A stretch of DNA of 64,000 bases from Firmicutes bacterium ZOR0006 (GTDB taxonomy: Bacteria > Bacillota_I > Bacilli_A > Culicoidibacterales > ZOR0006): contig JTLC01000028.1 in NCBI GenBank assembly GCA_000798955.1, positions 1 through 64,000 of the forward strand. The letters run 5' to 3'. Shown one piece after another: positions 15,977-25,692 of the stretch (within the stretch, counting starts at the first letter, position 1; each line of letters begins with the position of its first letter). The notes beneath the pieces are model-generated. The model saw only the letters and a list, made by a program, of their open reading frames with translations, was not told the DNA's origin and did no database searches. The translations under genes and the position numbers were made by a program.

Positions 15977-18637
15977 ATGGCAACAAAAAAAGTCCAAGCC
16001 ACTGAAGAAGTAGCAGTACCGACAATTAGCCCAGCACAACAAGAAGTCAATACACTTGTTGAAAAAGCATTAGTGGCACTTGACAAATTTTACGGATTAA
16101 ACCAAGAACAAGTAGACTATATCGTTGCGAAAGCATCTGTAGCTGCGTTAGATAAACATGGAGAATTAGCATTACACGCTGTTGAAGAAACAGGGCGTGG
16201 TGTTTTTGAAGATAAAGCAATCAAAAACTTATTTGCTTGCGAGCACGTTGTTAACAACATGCGTCACTTAAAAACAGTTGGTGTGATCAATGAAGATCAA
16301 TCAACAGGAATTACTGAAATTGCTGAGCCAGTAGGAGTTGTTTGTGGAATTGTACCAACAACTAACCCAACGTCAACAACAATTTTCAAAGCATTAATCG
16401 CTTTAAAAACACGTAACCCAATCGTATTCGCATTCCATCCATCAGCACAAAAATGTTCTGCAGCAGCAGCAAAAGTTGTTTATGATGCAGCAGTAGCAGC
16501 TGGAGCACCAGTTGACTGTATCCAATGGATCGAAACACCTTCAATGGAAGGAACGTCTTCATTGATGAACCACAATGGCGTTTCAACAATTTTAGCAACA
16601 GGTGGGAACGCCATGGTTCGTGCAGCGTACTCATGTGGGAAACCAGCATTAGGAGTAGGTGCCGGAAACGTACCAGCTTATGTTGAAAAAACAGCTAATG
16701 TTCGTCAAGCTGTCAACGATATCGTTATGTCAAAAGCATTCGATAACGGAATGATCTGTGCTTCTGAGCAAGCAGCAATCATTGACCAAGAAATCTACGA
16801 TCAAACAATCGCAGAATTTAAAAAATACGGAGTATACTTCGTAAATGCAAAAGAAAAGGCGTTATTAGAAGATTTCGCATTCGGATGTAAAGCAAATGAC
16901 AAATCATGTTCAGGTGCAAAATTAAATGCGAACATCGTTGGGAAACCAGCAACTTGGATCGCTGAACAAGCCGGATTCACTGTACCAGCAAACACAGTCA
17001 TCTTAGCGGGTGAATGTAAAGAAGTTGGTCCAAATGAACCATTAACACGCGAAAAATTATCACCAATTTTAGCAGTTTTACAATCAACTTCAACTGATGA
17101 AGGTATGAAAATGGCTGAACAAATGGTTGAATTCCACGGATTAGGTCACTCGGCTGCAATCCATACATCAGATGAAAATCTTGCAAAAGAATTCGGATTA
17201 CGCGTCAAAGCAATCCGTGTTATCTGGAACTCACCATCAACATTCGGGGGAATCGGGAACGTTTACAACGCTTTCTTACCATCATTAACATTAGGATGTG
17301 GATCTTACGGTGGAAACTCTGTTTCAAACAACGTTGGAGCTGTAAACCTATTAAATATTAAACGAGTGGGGAGACGTAATAACAATATGCAATGGTTCAA
17401 AGTACCGCAAAAAATTTATTTCGAACAAAACTCAATTGAATACTTAAAACAAATGCAAGATGTAACAAAAGTTATGATCGTAACTGACCGTTCAATGGTT
17501 GATTTAGGATACGTAAAACGTATTACTGATCAATTAGATCGTCGTCGTAACCACGTATCAGTACAATTATTTACTGACGTAGAACCAGATCCAAGCTTAG
17601 AGACAGTTCACAAAGGTGTCGAATTAATGCGTTCATTCCAACCAGATACAATCATCGCATTAGGTGGAGGATCACCGATGGATGCTGCTAAGGGAATGTG
17701 GTTATTCTACGAACACCCAGAAGTAGACTTCAATGACTTAAAACAAAAATTCATGGATATCCGTAAACGTGCATTCCGTTACCCAGAATTAGGGAAAAAA
17801 GCGAAATTAGTCTGTGTACCAACAACTTCAGGAACTGGTTCAGAGGTTACACCATTCGCGGTTATCACTGATAAAAAAGCAAATAAAAAATATCCATTAG
17901 CTGACTATGCTTTAACACCAACAGTAGCAATCATTGACCCAGCATTCACAATGCACTTACCAGCGTCAATCACAGCTGATACTGGATTAGATGTATTAAC
18001 GCATGCAGTTGAAGCATTTGTTTCAACAGTAGCAAATGACTATACTGATGGATTAGCATTACAAGCGATTAAATTAGTATTCAAGCATTTACCAAGTGCT
18101 GTGCATAATGGTGCAAAAGATCCTGAAGCACGTGAGAAAATGCACAATGCATCAGCAATCGCTGGTATGGCATTCTCAAATGCAATGTTAGGAATTAATC
18201 ACTCATTAGCACATAAAATTGGTGGAGAGTACCACGTACCACATGGTCGTGCAAATGCAATCCTAATGCCACATGTTATCCGTTATAACGGAACACAACC
18301 ACAAAAACCTGCGACTTGGCCAAAATATAACTACTATAAAGCCAATGAGAAGTACCAAGAAATCGCTCAAATGTTAGGATTACCTGCATCAACTCCAGAA
18401 GAGGGTGTTGAAAGCTTCGCATTAGCATGTGAACGCTTAATCACAGAAGTAAATGTTCCATTAAACTTCGCTTCTCAAGGAATTGATAAAGCAGAGTATG
18501 AAGCTAACTTAGATATGATCGCCATGTATGCATACGAAGATCAATGTTCACCAGCCAACCCACGTTTACCGTTAGTTGCTGATATGAAAGAAATCTTACG
18601 TACAGCATTCGATTACACTGGTGCAGAAACAAAATAA
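15977..18637 (+). CDS. adhE: Bifunctional acetaldehyde-CoA/alcohol dehydrogenase AdhE
   Basis: Converts acetyl-CoA to acetaldehyde and then ethanol, oxidising two NADH; forms spirosomes. 886 aa. The N-terminal aldehyde dehydrogenase domain (about 20-450) has the catalytic cysteine in NGMICASEQ (about residue 260). A linker is followed by the iron-dependent alcohol dehydrogenase domain (about 465-880) with GGGSPMDAAK and the metal-ligand segment HSLAHKIGGEYHVPHGRANA. RBS AAAGGAG. Control is visible: two Rex-type operators and a cre-like site around one strong promoter. Codon choice is notably uniform, as in highly expressed genes. Confidence 0.98.
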   Translation: MATKKVQATEEVAVPTISPAQQEVNTLVEKALVALDKFYGLNQEQVDYIVAKASVAALDKHGELALHAVEETGRGVFEDKAIKNLFACEHVVNNMRHLKTVGVINEDQSTGITEIAEPVGVVCGIVPTTNPTSTTIFKALIALKTRNPIVFAFHPSAQKCSAAAAKVVYDAAVAAGAPVDCIQWIETPSMEGTSSLMNHNGVSTILATGGNAMVRAAYSCGKPALGVGAGNVPAYVEKTANVRQAVNDIVMSKAFDNGMICASEQAAIIDQEIYDQTIAEFKKYGVYFVNAKEKALLEDFAFGCKANDKSCSGAKLNANIVGKPATWIAEQAGFTVPANTVILAGECKEVGPNEPLTREKLSPILAVLQSTSTDEGMKMAEQMVEFHGLGHSAAIHTSDENLAKEFGLRVKAIRVIWNSPSTFGGIGNVYNAFLPSLTLGCGSYGGNSVSNNVGAVNLLNIKRVGRRNNNMQWFKVPQKIYFEQNSIEYLKQMQDVTKVMIVTDRSMVDLGYVKRITDQLDRRRNHVSVQLFTDVEPDPSLETVHKGVELMRSFQPDTIIALGGGSPMDAAKGMWLFYEHPEVDFNDLKQKFMDIRKRAFRYPELGKKAKLVCVPTTSGTGSEVTPFAVITDKKANKKYPLADYALTPTVAIIDPAFTMHLPASITADTGLDVLTHAVEAFVSTVANDYTDGLALQAIKLVFKHLPSAVHNGAKDPEAREKMHNASAIAGMAFSNAMLGINHSLAHKIGGEYHVPHGRANAILMPHVIRYNGTQPQKPATWPKYNYYKANEKYQEIAQMLGLPASTPEEGVESFALACERLITEVNVPLNFASQGIDKAEYEANLDMIAMYAYEDQCSPANPRLPLVADMKEILRTAFDYTGAETK

Positions 18638-18650
18638 TTGTTCGCGCAAT

Positions 18651-18681
18651 AAAAAACGCCCTCTCAGGAGGGTGTTTTTTT
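18651..18681 (+). terminator. adhE terminator
   Basis: AAAAAACGCCCTC, tca loop, GAGGGTGTTTTTT (18651-18681). Confidence 0.88.
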
Positions 18682-18712
18682 GTCTTTTCCAAAAATAAAT
18701 ACGGCTCTTAGT

Positions 18713-18740
18713 TTGCAAGCGTAGTCTTTTCTAGTATAAT
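18713..18740 (+). promoter_or_regulatory. rnj promoter
   Basis: TTGCAA (18713-18718), 16-bp spacer, TATAAT (18735-18740). The leader of about 80 nt contains an 8-bp hairpin ACTTTGTT/AACAAAGT (18785-18802) just before the RBS. Confidence 0.68.
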
Positions 18741-18825
18741 AAAATTAATTGTATGACGGATAATGTCTAACGACGGTAGAATAGACTTTGTTTTAACAAA
18801 GTGAATATATATAAGGAGGAAGAAA

Positions 18826-20484
18826 ATGGCTACAATTAAAATTGTCGCGCTTGGTGGACAAGCGGAAAATGGAAAGAATTTATATGTCATTGAAGTTGAT
18901 GAACAAATTTTTGTCATTGATGCGGGGCTAAAATATCCAGAAGAAACAATGTTAGGAATCGATAAAATTGTCGCAAATTTTGACTATTTAGTCGAAAATA
19001 AAAAACGCGTACGGGGGATTTTCTTAACACATGCACACGAAGATCATATTGGTGCTTTACCTAGTCTCTTAGCGTTGCATCCATTTCCAATTTATGGAAC
19101 AAAATTAACACTCGCTATTGTTGATGACTTGCTACGTCAAGAAAAGGTAAAATATACGGGGCGAAAACAAACAATTAATAGCCAAAGTTTATTGAAGTTT
19201 GGTAAAAATGTGACGATTCGTGCATTTAAGACAACGCATAGCATTCCCGATTCAGTGGGAATTGCTGTGAATACACCGGATGGTGCGATTGTCTTTACAA
19301 GTGATTTTGTTTTTGATCAAAGTGCCGGACCACGTTATGCAACAGATTTAGCAGCTCTAGGTGCAATTGGTCAACAAGGTGTCTTAGCCTTGATGCAAAT
19401 TAGTCGTGGTGTCGAGACGCCAGGTTATGCAGCAAACGAACAAAGCTTTCAAAAAGAACTCGTCGATACGTTTGATTCATGGGAAAACCGGATTGTTATT
19501 TCAGCCTATGCAACAGATATTCGTCGGATTCAAGAAATTATTGATACAGCAGTTGAATTTGGCCGTAAAGTTTTTATTGCTGGTGTGCGTGCACAACGCT
19601 TAATTGATATTTCGCTCAAGTTAGGGTATTTAGATATGCCAACTGGCACACTTGTTGCGGCGAAAGATTTGACAAAATATCGTGAGCAACTTGTTGTTAT
19701 TGTCGCTGGAAATAGTGGATTACCGTTCAATTTGCTTCATCGCATGTCAACACGAGCTGATAAAATGATTCAAATTGAAGAAACAGACTTAGTTGTATTA
19801 GCAACACCACCAATTCCAGGGACTGAAGTTGTTGCTGCCCAAGCAAGCGATGCAATCTTTAAAACTGGTGCGAAAGTTATCAGTATCGATAAAAAAAGTT
19901 TGACGACAAGCGTTGCTGCCCAAGAAGATTTAAAAATGATGATTAACTTTATGCGTCCTAAGTATCTCTATCCAACGAGCGGTGATTACCGTCATTTAGT
20001 TGAACATGCAGAATTAGGTACACAGGTCGGAATTCCTTATGAGCGAGCAATTATTCGTGATAATGGTGACTTTGCCGTCTTTAAGGATAGCGAATTAGTT
20101 GAGACGAATGATTATGTCTTAGCAGAAGATGTCTTAATCGATGGAACTGTCGCTGGGGATGTTGGAAGTGTTGTCTTACGTGATCGTGAACAGCTTTCGC
20201 AAGACGGAGTTGTCCTTGTGATGGTGACAGTGAGTAAGAGTAAGAAAAAAGTGGTTTCGGGACCAGAGATTGTGACTCGTGGATTTATTTATATTAAAGA
20301 GTCACAAGATTTAATGGATTCGATGTATGAACTCGTGAATGCACGATTAGATGAGTGTATTAGTGAACACGGAATTGAATGGTCACTTTTAAAGCAAACG
20401 ATTCGTGAAGGGCTAGGAAAATACCTCTTTAAACAAACGAAACGTCGACCAATGATTATTCCAGTAATTATGGAAGTCAAATAA
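18826..20484 (+). CDS. Ribonuclease J
   Basis: Metallo-beta-lactamase/beta-CASP ribonuclease with 5'-3' exo- and endonuclease activity, part of the Bacillota RNA-decay machinery. Metal motif HAHEDHIG at residues about 68-75 is complete; other landmarks are FTSDFVFD and SGDYRHL. 552 aa. It mixes features of the two paralogues: LTHAH-x-D and GALP look like RNase J2, while the intact DH of the HxHxDH motif is as in catalytically active J1. I therefore do not assign rnjA or rnjB. Strong RBS AAGGAGG. Confidence 0.93.
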   Translation: MATIKIVALGGQAENGKNLYVIEVDEQIFVIDAGLKYPEETMLGIDKIVANFDYLVENKKRVRGIFLTHAHEDHIGALPSLLALHPFPIYGTKLTLAIVDDLLRQEKVKYTGRKQTINSQSLLKFGKNVTIRAFKTTHSIPDSVGIAVNTPDGAIVFTSDFVFDQSAGPRYATDLAALGAIGQQGVLALMQISRGVETPGYAANEQSFQKELVDTFDSWENRIVISAYATDIRRIQEIIDTAVEFGRKVFIAGVRAQRLIDISLKLGYLDMPTGTLVAAKDLTKYREQLVVIVAGNSGLPFNLLHRMSTRADKMIQIEETDLVVLATPPIPGTEVVAAQASDAIFKTGAKVISIDKKSLTTSVAAQEDLKMMINFMRPKYLYPTSGDYRHLVEHAELGTQVGIPYERAIIRDNGDFAVFKDSELVETNDYVLAEDVLIDGTVAGDVGSVVLRDREQLSQDGVVLVMVTVSKSKKKVVSGPEIVTRGFIYIKESQDLMDSMYELVNARLDECISEHGIEWSLLKQTIREGLGKYLFKQTKRRPMIIPVIMEVK

Positions 20485-20509
20485 AAAAGAGCGGCTTCCG
20501 CTCTTTTTT
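20485..20509 (+). terminator. rnj terminator
   Basis: AAAAGAGCGG, ctt loop, CCGCTCTTTTTT; it ends only about 20 bp before ftsK, whose RBS follows at once. ftsK has no separate visible promoter and may depend on read-through. Confidence 0.85.
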
Positions 20510-20530
20510 ATTGAGAAAAGGGGAGCAAAA

Positions 20531-22939
20531 ATGACAAAAACATCATCGAAGACAACAGGAAAAAAACCAACGGCGACGAAGCCAAAGCCACCAGTGTCGC
20601 AGACGAAAAAGTCATCGCGGCAAACAACGGCGACAAAGAAAAAACCAACCAAAAAAAGACCAGTAGGCAAATCAACAGGGAAAAAAAAGCCTGCCCTCCG
20701 TATCCCGGTCCATATTTGGTATGAGACAAGTGGTGTCCTGATTTTACTCGCAGCATTGATTGCCGGATTACGTTTAGGAAGTATCGGTGAAGGCTTGTTT
20801 GCAGGACTCGTATTCGTATTCGGTGCGGGATTCCCGCTCGTGCTAGTAGGAATTATCGCTTTAGGTGGGAGTTTAATTTGGTACCAAAATCGGCTCCGAT
20901 TTACTTGGAAGTGGGGAATTTATGCTGTTGTAGGGTTATCAATATTATTGGCACTCAGTGCAGCAATTGCACCAAATCAATCACTTGCTGAATTCGAGCT
21001 AGCGGTGAAACAACTCCAACAAGAAAATTGGGAATTTTATTTACAAACGCGGGGTGGAGTGATTGGTGTTAATTTCTTTGCAATGTTGCAACCATTGCTT
21101 GGGACAGTTGGAACCTTACTTGTCGCGTTAACAGTAAGTGTGTTAGCGATACTGTTTTTGCAACAGCGTTCATTGGCAACATCAATTGAAAAAACAGTGG
21201 CAACAACCAAGCGTACTGTTGATCGTGCACAACAACAAGTCAGTGAGTGGCAAGAAAACAAACGACAAGCAACGGAAGCAGCAGTGATTTACGATGTTGA
21301 GGCAACTCAGACACCGGTGACTGGTTTATTTCCAGATGAAATTTTTGGAGAAAATCTGCAAGTAACTGATGAAAAGTATGAAAACGGTACAAATGAAACG
21401 CTTATTCATCTCCCAATCGTTCATGAGCGTGTACAAGAAGCTAGCAGTGAGGTCAAACCGATTACTAGCCAACAACACGAACGAACAAATTCAGGGCAGA
21501 CAAGTACACAGAAACCTTATCAAAATCCGCCAATTCATTTACTTCAAGAAGTAAAAGCGACTGATTTGACACAAATGAAAACGGTGATTGATACGAATAT
21601 TGACCGACTCCAACAGATTTTTTCAAGTTTTAAAATTGGTGTTACTATTAGTGCGGTGAATGTTGGACCGGCAATTACCCAATATGAAGTGCAGCCAGAA
21701 CCAGGCATTAAAGTCAGCCGAATTGTCAATTTAGCAGATGATATTGCTTTAGGACTAGCGGCAAAAGATGTTCGTATTGTTGCACCTATTCCTGGGAAGG
21801 CAGCAATTGGAATAGAAGTGCCAAATCCAATGGTAGCAATGGTTTCACTAAAACAAGTGTTAGAACCAACATTAGTGAATATGGATGAGAAATTATTAGT
21901 TGCCTTAGGAAAAGATATTTCTGGTAAAGCAATCACGGCTCATCTTGATAAAATGCCACATTTACTTGTTGCTGGTTCGACAGGGAGTGGGAAGTCGGTA
22001 TGTATTAATGGGATTATTACGAGTCTCTTAATGCGAGCAACACCACATGAAGTCAAATTACTCCTGATTGACCCGAAAAAAGTTGAGTTAAGTTACTTTA
22101 ATCATATTCCCCATCTATTAGCACCAGTCGTGACGGATCCGAAAAAAGCGGCAGTTGCTTTGCGAAAGATTGTCCAAGAAATGGAAGAGCGGTATGAAGC
22201 CTTTGCGACAGCCGGTGTTCGGAATATCGCCGGATTCAATGATCAACAGCCAAGTGATCAGCAGATGCCATTTATTGTCGTCATTATTGATGAATTAGCA
22301 GACTTAATGCTTGTCGCTTCAAAGGATGTTGAAGAATCGATTATGCGAATTACACAAATGGCACGAGCAGCTGGAATCCACCTTATTGTTGCGACTCAAC
22401 GACCATCTGTTGATGTAATCACAGGTGTTATCAAAGCAAATATTCCTTCGCGAATTGCTTTTGCAGTATCATCACAAATTGATTCACGGACTATCTTAGA
22501 TATGGGCGGAGCGGAAGCTTTAGTCGGAAAAGGCGATATGCTCTTTTTCCCAAGTGGCGAAAGTAAACCACTCCGTGTGCAAGGGGCATATGTGAGTGAA
22601 ACTGAGGTATTAGATGTTGTTGATTTCATTAAAGGCCAAGAGGCAACAATAGTTTATGATGAGCAGTTGCTTGCTCTCGAACAAACCGATATACAGACGT
22701 TTGCAGCTGAAAACGAAGCAACGAGTGATGAATTACTCCCTGAGGTCATTCAGTTTGTGGTTGAACAGCAAAAAGCATCAACGTCAATGATTCAAAGACG
22801 ATTTAAAGTTGGGTATAACCGAGCAGCACGATTGATGGAAATGATGGAAGGGCAAGCAATTATTGGACCAAACGAAGGAACAAAGCCAAGACAAGTGTTA
22901 AAAACGACGGCTACCTACCAAATCGAAAGTGAAGTATAG
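20531..22939 (+). CDS. ftsK: DNA translocase FtsK/SpoIIIE family
   Basis: Septal ATP-driven DNA pump that clears chromosome from the division site. 802 aa. A Lys/Thr-rich cytoplasmic tail (residues 1-55) is followed by about four transmembrane helices (58-215), a variable linker (215-330), the motor domain with Walker A GSTGSGKS (about residue 484) and Walker B IVVIIDELADLM, and the C-terminal gamma winged helix (about 735-795; SMIQRRFKVGYNRAARLMEMME). RBS GGGGAG. Confidence 0.96.
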   Translation: MTKTSSKTTGKKPTATKPKPPVSQTKKSSRQTTATKKKPTKKRPVGKSTGKKKPALRIPVHIWYETSGVLILLAALIAGLRLGSIGEGLFAGLVFVFGAGFPLVLVGIIALGGSLIWYQNRLRFTWKWGIYAVVGLSILLALSAAIAPNQSLAEFELAVKQLQQENWEFYLQTRGGVIGVNFFAMLQPLLGTVGTLLVALTVSVLAILFLQQRSLATSIEKTVATTKRTVDRAQQQVSEWQENKRQATEAAVIYDVEATQTPVTGLFPDEIFGENLQVTDEKYENGTNETLIHLPIVHERVQEASSEVKPITSQQHERTNSGQTSTQKPYQNPPIHLLQEVKATDLTQMKTVIDTNIDRLQQIFSSFKIGVTISAVNVGPAITQYEVQPEPGIKVSRIVNLADDIALGLAAKDVRIVAPIPGKAAIGIEVPNPMVAMVSLKQVLEPTLVNMDEKLLVALGKDISGKAITAHLDKMPHLLVAGSTGSGKSVCINGIITSLLMRATPHEVKLLLIDPKKVELSYFNHIPHLLAPVVTDPKKAAVALRKIVQEMEERYEAFATAGVRNIAGFNDQQPSDQQMPFIVVIIDELADLMLVASKDVEESIMRITQMARAAGIHLIVATQRPSVDVITGVIKANIPSRIAFAVSSQIDSRTILDMGGAEALVGKGDMLFFPSGESKPLRVQGAYVSETEVLDVVDFIKGQEATIVYDEQLLALEQTDIQTFAAENEATSDELLPEVIQFVVEQQKASTSMIQRRFKVGYNRAARLMEMMEGQAIIGPNEGTKPRQVLKTTATYQIESEV

Positions 22940-23060
22940 GCATCAAAGCCTAATCGGAAAGAATTACACATGATTTTAATCTGAAGCTAAACGCTTTGCG
23001 CTTGTTGTCAAAAGCTGAAAATGATACGATTACAAAAAATGATACGGGAGTATGAAATCG

Positions 23061-24095
23061 ATGCAGCACTTTGGGATACGGTTAGTAATAGGGCTCAGCT
23101 TATTGTTTACAGTAAGTGGAATTGGGTATTTAACATTTGTGAGAAAAAGTCAAGAAGTTCGAATTGGTTTAGTGACTGATTTGGATGGTATGACAACGAA
23201 TTCATTTAGTACGAATATATGGCATGGTATCCAACAGTATCAGGAAATTCAGCCGTTTGAAACAAATTATCGTGAACTCGAAACTGATGATCAACGGTTA
23301 AATGTTCTCAACGAACAAGCGAAAAAAAATCAAATTGTGATCGTTCCAGGGGAATCTTTTACTGAGAGTGTCGCTGTATCTGCTCAAGAAAACCCAAAAA
23401 CAAAATATATTTTCTTAGATGCGAAGCCCAAACAACTCTTGGAAAATGTCATCGCTGTTGATTTTAAAGAAGAACAGGCAGGTTACTTAGCCGGTATTGT
23501 TGCTGCAATGACAACGAAAACAAATAAAATTGCTTTCATTGGTGGTGAACCATTGCCAGCAGTGAAAGACTTTGCCGCTGGTTATGTCCAAGGTGTCCAA
23601 GATGTGAATCCAGAAATTGTCGTACAGGTGGAAATGGCCAATAATTTTTCTGATGTTCAAGCTGGCTATGATATGGCAAAGCGCTTATACGAAACAGAAT
23701 ATGATATTATTTTTGCGGCAGCCGGTCGCGTGGGACAAGGTGTGATTCGTGCTGCTAAAGAATATACACAAGCAATCAAGCCAGTATGGGTGATTGGTGT
23801 TGACTATGACCAATTTAATGAGGGAATTTATGCACCAGGAAAATCAGTTGTTTTGACATCGGCAATTAAGCATATTGACCGAGCAGTTGAAGAAGTATTA
23901 GCTGAAGTGTTAAATGAAACTGCCACGTTTGGCACCAACCATACACTCGATATTACAACTGGGGCAATTGGTTTGCCGAAAACAAACCCTAATTTACAAG
24001 ATGAAGCAGTAACCTTAGCAATTACAAAAGTAATTCAAGCACTGAGTACGGAACAGATAACATTAGCAACAAGTGATCATGTTGCGCAAAAATAA
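23061..24095 (+). CDS. BMP-family substrate-binding protein without lipobox
   Basis: PnrA/TmpC-like (BMP family) periplasmic-binding-type protein, paralogous to the next gene (shared EEQAGYLAGIVAAMTTKT, AAGYVQG, WVIGVDYDQ). Residues 7-27 form a hydrophobic segment but no Cys lipobox exists, so it is probably held by an uncleaved signal anchor or released. 344 aa from ATG 23061; ATG 23052 is too close to GGGAG (23046-23050). The usual NDKSFNQ ligand loop reads TTNSFSTN, suggesting a changed ligand or loss of binding. Own terminator at 24099. Confidence 0.87.
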   Translation: MQHFGIRLVIGLSLLFTVSGIGYLTFVRKSQEVRIGLVTDLDGMTTNSFSTNIWHGIQQYQEIQPFETNYRELETDDQRLNVLNEQAKKNQIVIVPGESFTESVAVSAQENPKTKYIFLDAKPKQLLENVIAVDFKEEQAGYLAGIVAAMTTKTNKIAFIGGEPLPAVKDFAAGYVQGVQDVNPEIVVQVEMANNFSDVQAGYDMAKRLYETEYDIIFAAAGRVGQGVIRAAKEYTQAIKPVWVIGVDYDQFNEGIYAPGKSVVLTSAIKHIDRAVEEVLAEVLNETATFGTNHTLDITTGAIGLPKTNPNLQDEAVTLAITKVIQALSTEQITLATSDHVAQK

Positions 24096-24098
24096 ATG

Positions 24099-24132
24099 AA
24101 GACCAAAGAACTGCTGCATCTTTGGTCTTTTT
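24099..24132 (+). terminator. Terminator after first BMP gene
   Basis: AAGACCAAAGA (24099-24109) pairs with TCTTTGGTCTT (24119-24129), followed by T's. Confidence 0.88.
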
Positions 24133-24179
24133 GTTTTCTCCTAATTAGGAAAACCAAATTCTGAAAAAAAACTTTGAAA

Positions 24180-24199
24180 TTTTGCAATAAATTGCAAAA
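24180..24199. repeat. Palindrome TTTTGCAAT-aa-ATTGCAAAA
   Basis: Perfect 9-bp inverted repeat with a two-base centre, about 110 bp upstream of the lipoprotein promoter. A second IR, CGAAAA-aa-TTTTCG, lies at about 24258-24271. Possibly operators; no T-run to suggest terminators. Confidence 0.6.
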
Positions 24200-24306
24200 C
24201 AACCTAGAAAATTGCGTAAAATATGTGAAAAATTATAAAAAAACTAGGAGAAATCCCGAAAAAATTTTCGAAAGCGCTAACTATTTTAGAAAATTTAATA
24301 AAAGGT

Positions 24307-24334
24307 TTGATTTTGAAAATGGTTATAGTACAAT
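24307..24334 (+). promoter_or_regulatory. Promoter of BMP lipoprotein gene
   Basis: TTGATT (24307-24312), 16-bp spacer, TACAAT (24329-24334), 35 bp before the ATG. A weak CodY-like sequence (ATTTTAGAAAATT, about 24288-24300) and a weak cre-like AAAGCGCTAAC lie just upstream. Confidence 0.55.
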
Positions 24335-24368
24335 AGGACAGAAGAACAAATTATTTGGAGGTACTCTC

Positions 24369-25448
24369 ATGAAGAAATTATTAGCATTAACTTCTTTAGC
24401 CCTAGTGTTCACATTAGGATTAACTGCTTGTGGAAGCACAAGTGACAATGGAGGAGAAGGATCTGATTTACCAGTAGCATCAGTAGGATTAGTAACTGAT
24501 ACAGGTGGAATCAATGACAAATCATTCAACCAAGGATCTTGGGAAGGTGTTGAAGAATTCGTAGCAGCGAATGAAGGTGTTGAATCAGGTTACCTAGAAA
24601 CACAACAAGATAGCGACATCTTACCAAACTTAGATACATCAGCAGCTCGTTACCAAGTAGTCGTAGCTCCTGGATTCAAGTTCTCTGAAGGAATCGCTGT
24701 TTCAGCGAAACAAAACCCAGAGACTAGCTATGTTATCTTAGATGCGACACCAACTGAAGGTGATGCAGAAGTAACATTAGAAAACGTAGCATCAATTTTA
24801 TTCCGCGAAGAACAAGCAGGATATCTTGCTGGTATCGTAGCAGCAAAAACGACAAAATCTGATACAATCGGATTTATCGGTGGAATTCCAGTACCAGCAG
24901 TAATGAACTTTGCAGCTGGATATGTTCAAGGTGCGAAATCTGTTAACCCAGATATCAAAGTTGACGTACAATACGCAAACAGCTTCACTGATACAACAAT
25001 CGGAAAACAAAAAGCATCAGCTATGTATGCAAGCGGAATGGACATCATTTTCGTAGCAGCTGGTGGAGTTGGAACTGGTGTTATTGAGCAAGCGAAAGAG
25101 TTAACAACTCAAGGAACTGAAGCATGGGTAATCGGTGTAGACCGTGACCAATATGCAGATGGTGAGTACGGAGACGGAAAATCAGTTATCTTAACTTCAG
25201 CAGTAAAACACGTTGGTGCTGCAGTTAACCAAACGTTAAATGCAATTAAAGATGGAAACGCTCCATTTGGACAAGTGCAAACGTTAGGAATTAGCGAAGA
25301 TGCTGTTGGTTTACCAGCAGAAAATCCAAACATTACTGATCAAGAAACGTTAGATTTAATCGCTTCTGAAACAGAAAAAATGAAAGCTGGAGAAGTTACA
25401 GTAAAAACAAATGCTGACTTCCCAGTACAAGATGCAAAAATTTACTAA
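24369..25448 (+). CDS. BMP-family (PnrA/TmpC-like) lipoprotein
   Basis: Substrate-binding lipoprotein of a nucleoside-type ABC importer. Signal peptide MKKLLALTSLALVFTLGLTAC with the lipobox LTAC; cysteine 21 would be lipidated. The ligand loop GGINDKSFNQGSWEG is canonical for purine-nucleoside-binding BMP proteins. 359 aa from ATG 24369, set by GGAGG at 24357-24361; upstream in-frame starts would bury the signal peptide. The ATPase and two permeases follow after a terminator, so binding protein can be made in excess. Preferred codons indicate high expression. Confidence 0.93.
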   Translation: MKKLLALTSLALVFTLGLTACGSTSDNGGEGSDLPVASVGLVTDTGGINDKSFNQGSWEGVEEFVAANEGVESGYLETQQDSDILPNLDTSAARYQVVVAPGFKFSEGIAVSAKQNPETSYVILDATPTEGDAEVTLENVASILFREEQAGYLAGIVAAKTTKSDTIGFIGGIPVPAVMNFAAGYVQGAKSVNPDIKVDVQYANSFTDTTIGKQKASAMYASGMDIIFVAAGGVGTGVIEQAKELTTQGTEAWVIGVDRDQYADGEYGDGKSVILTSAVKHVGAAVNQTLNAIKDGNAPFGQVQTLGISEDAVGLPAENPNITDQETLDLIASETEKMKAGEVTVKTNADFPVQDAKIY

Positions 25449-25471
25449 TTTGTAAAATAAAAGCAACTAGG

Positions 25472-25502
25472 AAAAGACACTTGGTGACAAGTGTCTTTTT
25501 TT
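25472..25502 (+). terminator. Terminator after BMP lipoprotein
   Basis: AAAAGACACTTG (25472-25483), gtga loop, CAAGTGTCTTTT (25488-25499), T-run. The following gap (25503-25690) holds a palindrome AATTATT-gtt-AATAATT (25522-25538) and no clear consensus promoter. Confidence 0.9.
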
Positions 25503-25692
25503 CTTATTGCGAAAAAAATAAAATTATTGTTAATAATTAAATGGAAAAAGCAATACTTTCATAGGATTTAAATGAACAACAGACTTTCTTTAAAAGTCAG
25601 CAATTATCACTGAAAATCACAACTCTTTGTTCAAAAATAAGTGGAAAAGTGATATGATATTAAATGAGAAAATGTGTGAAAGGATGTTAGAG

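Noticed and set aside
22985-23000. cre site before the first BMP gene (AAACGCTTTGC)
   Set aside because: Core resembles cre but the TG half is missing; two or more mismatches.
24174-24368. N-terminal extension of the BMP lipoprotein
   Set aside because: It would hide the lipobox signal peptide; the promoter and GGAGG lie inside this stretch.
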